NCBI RefSeq assembly: GCF_958295425.1
Contig: NC_081138.1
Location: 19,466,886 to 19,530,885 of the forward strand
Origin: Solea solea
Taxonomy: Eukaryota > Chordata > Actinopteri > Pleuronectiformes > Soleidae
Direction of reading: 5' to 3'
DNA length: 64,000 nt
Made by a program: the position numbers and the translations under genes
The notes under the pieces: generated by a model
Seen by the model: the letters and a program-made list of their open reading frames with translations, nothing else
The model's database searches: none
What the model was told of the DNA's origin: nothing
Part shown: positions 47,936-64,000 of the stretch, piece after piece
How positions within the stretch are numbered: position 1 is the stretch's first letter
Layout: every line of letters starts with the position of its first letter

Positions 47936-48345
47936 AGTATTTTTTTTAGCACCTTTCACAGATATGGAATCACAGTGCTTCACAGGGCGATACAAGTAAA
48001 ATACATACAATACAAAAAAAAAACAATAGGAACCCTAGTCTAACTAAAAGCCTGATTAAAAAAGAAACGTTTTTAACTGCTTTTTAAAAGCAACAACAAT
48101 GTACAGGCAGGGGTGTGAAGCTGTAGCATGTCAAGAGATGCAGGGAGGAAGTTAGGATCAAGATTAAAATGGATTCGAAAATTCACTGGTAACCAGAGAA
48201 GGGAGGCTGAAACGGTCCTGATATGCGCCCTTTTGTGAGTTCCAGTTAAAAGCCTTGCAGCAGAGTTCTGGACGACCTAAATGTGGTCAAGTGCCTTCTT
48301 ATTTAAACGGACAAAAAGACTATTACAATAGGTCAGACGTGTGGA
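47936..48345 (-). repeat. Dispersed repeat with LINE-like 3' region
   Basis: The phrases TTTTTAACTGCTTTTTAAAAG, ACTGGTAACCAGAGAAGGGA, GCAGCAGAGTTCTGGACGACC and TATTACAATAGGTCAGACGT occur in this order in a family very common in teleosts. The class and strand are uncertain, and no open frame survives. Confidence 0.6.
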
Positions 48346-48387
48346 TATCCCTTAGACACAATTTTCAATTTTTACATCCAGTCTGTT

Positions 48388-48600
48388 CTTATTAGGGCCC
48401 AAGCACAAGGACTTACAGTATTGGAATTCCTGGAATTTACTTTTTTTCTTCCGAATCAGAACTGGCACAAATATTTTATAAAGAAAGGGGAATACGTAAA
48501 AAATAAAAACAGTGGCTGCTTTAATTAGGGCCCGAGCTCTCACCCAGTGGTGCCAGGAACTATTGTTCTTTTAGGATTTATAACTATTTATTTCTCTGTC
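48388..48600. repeat. 'gggcccgagc' repeat fragments, two heads 140 bp apart
   Basis: ATTAGGGCCCAAGCACAAGG at about 48391 and ATTAGGGCCCGAGCTCTCAC at about 48526 are two starts of the same degenerate element type. Confidence 0.45.
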
Positions 48601-48805
48601 AAGGAGATTATGTCGTTATCCATGTTTGTTTGTCTGCTTTTGTCACAGAGGACATTTCCGAGGATGTAAGTAGGAAAATGATTAGATTTTGGTGATGATC
48701 CAGAGACAGATTTCTTTTAAAACAATTGTTAACCTTGTGAGAGAGGGAAGTGTATTGACTGAGCAGCCTTGGCAGGAGTTTGTACTCTCAGAGTGCTTTC
48801 TATAT
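48595..48805 (+). repeat. Degenerate dispersed repeat ('gattttggtgatgatccaga'), copy 2
   Basis: It reads TCTGTCAAGGAGATTATGTC, GTTTGTCTGCTTTTGTCACA, GATTTTGGTGATGATCCAGA and a tail CTCAGAGTGCTTTCTA. The order matches the copy at about 41270-41440. Confidence 0.6.
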
Positions 48806-50125
48806 TTTTTCTTTTATTGTAGCTTATTTCAATTTCATCTATAGTCTCTAAGGAGCTTGAAATTAAATAAGTTCATGGTTTTAAACTTTTCTTCGCCTTT
48901 GGTGGTTGATTTAAATTAATTGAACTTAATGCACATTTTCAATCAATCTTATAATCTGTATAAAAGGTAAAAATGATAAGAAAGAAAAGCTGCATCAAGG
49001 CCACTCAGTGAACACACACACGAAAAATAATTTGGCTATTTCCGCCCATTCTTCAGGGTTTTAATGCAACACAAGATCAGCAGGAGCATGACGTGCTCAT
49101 CAGCTTAGCTCTTAACATGCTTTCTTTTAAAAGTAAAGCCTTTATTTAGCTTTTGTAAAGATTATACTGTATGCAATCCATAACTCCATGCTTGTTATGA
49201 GGAGAATGTGACAGTGGAAAGATAAAAAACAGAACAATGGAACGGAAAACACATACACCAAAGAAGAAAGATGCATTGTGCGAAATGGGATTTCACAGTA
49301 GAAAAGTCTCCCATATGACTGTGTGTAAAACGTATCATACTGCACAGCTGATATTTTTAGTTTTCTTTTATATTACATTTTCTACAGATAAATGATAAAA
49401 AAAACACATTGGACATTGTGTTATGAAAATGTGTTTATCATTACAGACAAGTTGTATTGCTCTTTCATTGGAGAGAAGAGACAGGAGGCTACATTATTAA
49501 ACATATTCAGTACATAGTTCCTCACAGCTGTACATCACTTGGCTCTGGTAGATGTTTGCATTAAGCAACAAACCATGACTTCAAACGCAATCAGAGATGG
49601 CTGACTGCACCCCATTCACGCAACAAGCCTCTGGCGGCCTCTGTTGGTCATGTTGGCAAGTGCAAGTGTGGAAGCACATACAGACAGACATAATCTCCAG
49701 ACAATGGATAAACAATATGAGGGTACTCGTTTGTTTTTTGCCAGATTTCCTCAAGGAAATCCCCTCAAATTATGTCATGATAGGAAGTTTTAAATGAAAA
49801 TTTTGAATAAAGACATTAGAAATTAGATGTAGATCAGTAATAAATGGATTCCCAAAACCAGCAGTAACTAACTTGGTTACACAAGAAAATATGACAAGAA
49901 AATATTTTGACTGGTTCATGTTGGTTATTTTTCTATAGACAGTCAATAACCAACAGAAATTGAGAGGAACTTTCACCTCCTTTTTCAGATGCACCGTAAT
50001 AATATTAATACGTTATTAAAGAAAACAAGAAATGATTACACATCCAGCAAACCAGTCACCCTCATACACCGTGACCTGGACACACACACACAGGAGCTTA
50101 ATAAGAGAACAAACATGTAGCCCTT
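48806..50125. other. Intergenic DNA downstream of eprs1, no feature recognised
   Basis: AT-rich sequence without supported genes. It lies between the eprs1 poly(A) region and the repeat cluster. Confidence 0.6.
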
Positions 50126-50148
50126 TTCAACTATGATGTTCATCCCCC

Positions 50149-50154
50149 TTTATT
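50149..50154 (-). terminator. eprs1 poly(A) signal
   Basis: AATAAA on the minus strand, its first base 24 bases beyond the stop codon, giving a very short 3' UTR. It is the only canonical hexamer close to the stop. Confidence 0.8.
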
Positions 50155-50177
50155 AAAGATCAGAGCTGTTTTTTTTT

Positions 50178-63633
<13,456 letters not shown>

Positions 63634-64000
63634 CTGCAGGAAAAGACATGGACCTCTTTCACAATGAAATTCCATAAAATATTTTAATAATCCTACAATG
63701 AATGGAAATACTCAATATACATTTTTGAAGAAATTGCATTGGGATTGCTGCGTTGAATTTGTATGAAGGGATAAGCTGAAAATATAACTTAATTTTAACA
63801 TTCACTGTGAAAAATCTGCAGAGGTCATGAAAGGGCTGAACTGAGGGACGTTTTAACAAAGTTTCTATGTCAAAGTACATTTCAATTCATTCAAGTAAGA
63901 AACTCTCTTTGATGAAAGCTGAATTTTTTTTTTTTTTTCAAAATTCTGAATAATGTCCTAATTGAGCTGAACACAACTTTGAATGTTAAAGAATTTGGAG
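63634..64000 (-). other. eprs1 intron running off the right edge
   Basis: AT-rich, with a long T run at about 63926-63939. No further exon was recognised before the window ends. Confidence 0.7.

Overview
This window is animal nuclear DNA, almost certainly from a ray-finned (teleost) fish. The genes are split by GT/AG introns, CA/GT microsatellites are frequent, and the degenerate dispersed repeats are of types common in teleost genomes. I assembled two protein-coding genes exon by exon, checking splice sites and reading phase at each junction. Both lie on the minus strand, so the window reads eprs1 (right), then mef2a (left).

Region 1, about 2.7-44.6 kb: a mef2a-type MADS-box transcription factor gene. 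A non-coding first exon (about 44,468-44,640) lies in a GC-box-containing promoter. It is separated by a 19-kb intron from the exon carrying the start codon (25,020-25,154 untranslated, ATG at 25,019). Nine coding exons join in phase into a 491-residue protein ending at 2,691. It has a complete MADS box and MEF2 domain, the LNKKEH-type alternative exon, a conserved IKAEPISP sumoylation/phosphorylation switch, a His-interrupted polyglutamine tract and the KRMRMDSWVT C-terminus that marks the MEF2A branch.

Region 2, about 44.65-50.15 kb: intergenic DNA. It holds a GA-rich simple repeat, a decayed LINE with recognisable reverse-transcriptase C-terminal codons (about 45.59-46.75 kb) and other old repeats.

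Region 3, about 50.15-64 kb: the 3' part of eprs1, the bifunctional glutamyl-prolyl-tRNA synthetase. Twenty-six coding exons give 1,293 residues, running from late in the GluRS catalytic domain through the GluRS beta-barrels, five WHEP repeats, a low-complexity linker and the whole prolyl-tRNA synthetase with its C-terminal zinc-binding domain. The GluRS N-terminus and promoter lie beyond the right edge.

The two genes do not form a functional pathway: one is a muscle/neuronal transcription factor, the other a housekeeping synthetase. I found no new biological system. The points most worth a second look are the five WHEP repeats built from phase-0 exon modules (humans have three), the adjacency of eprs1 and mef2a, CAG tracts at both ends of the mef2a transcript, and a hairpin in a mef2a intron. 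I saw no tRNA or rRNA gene, CRISPR array or intact transposon.
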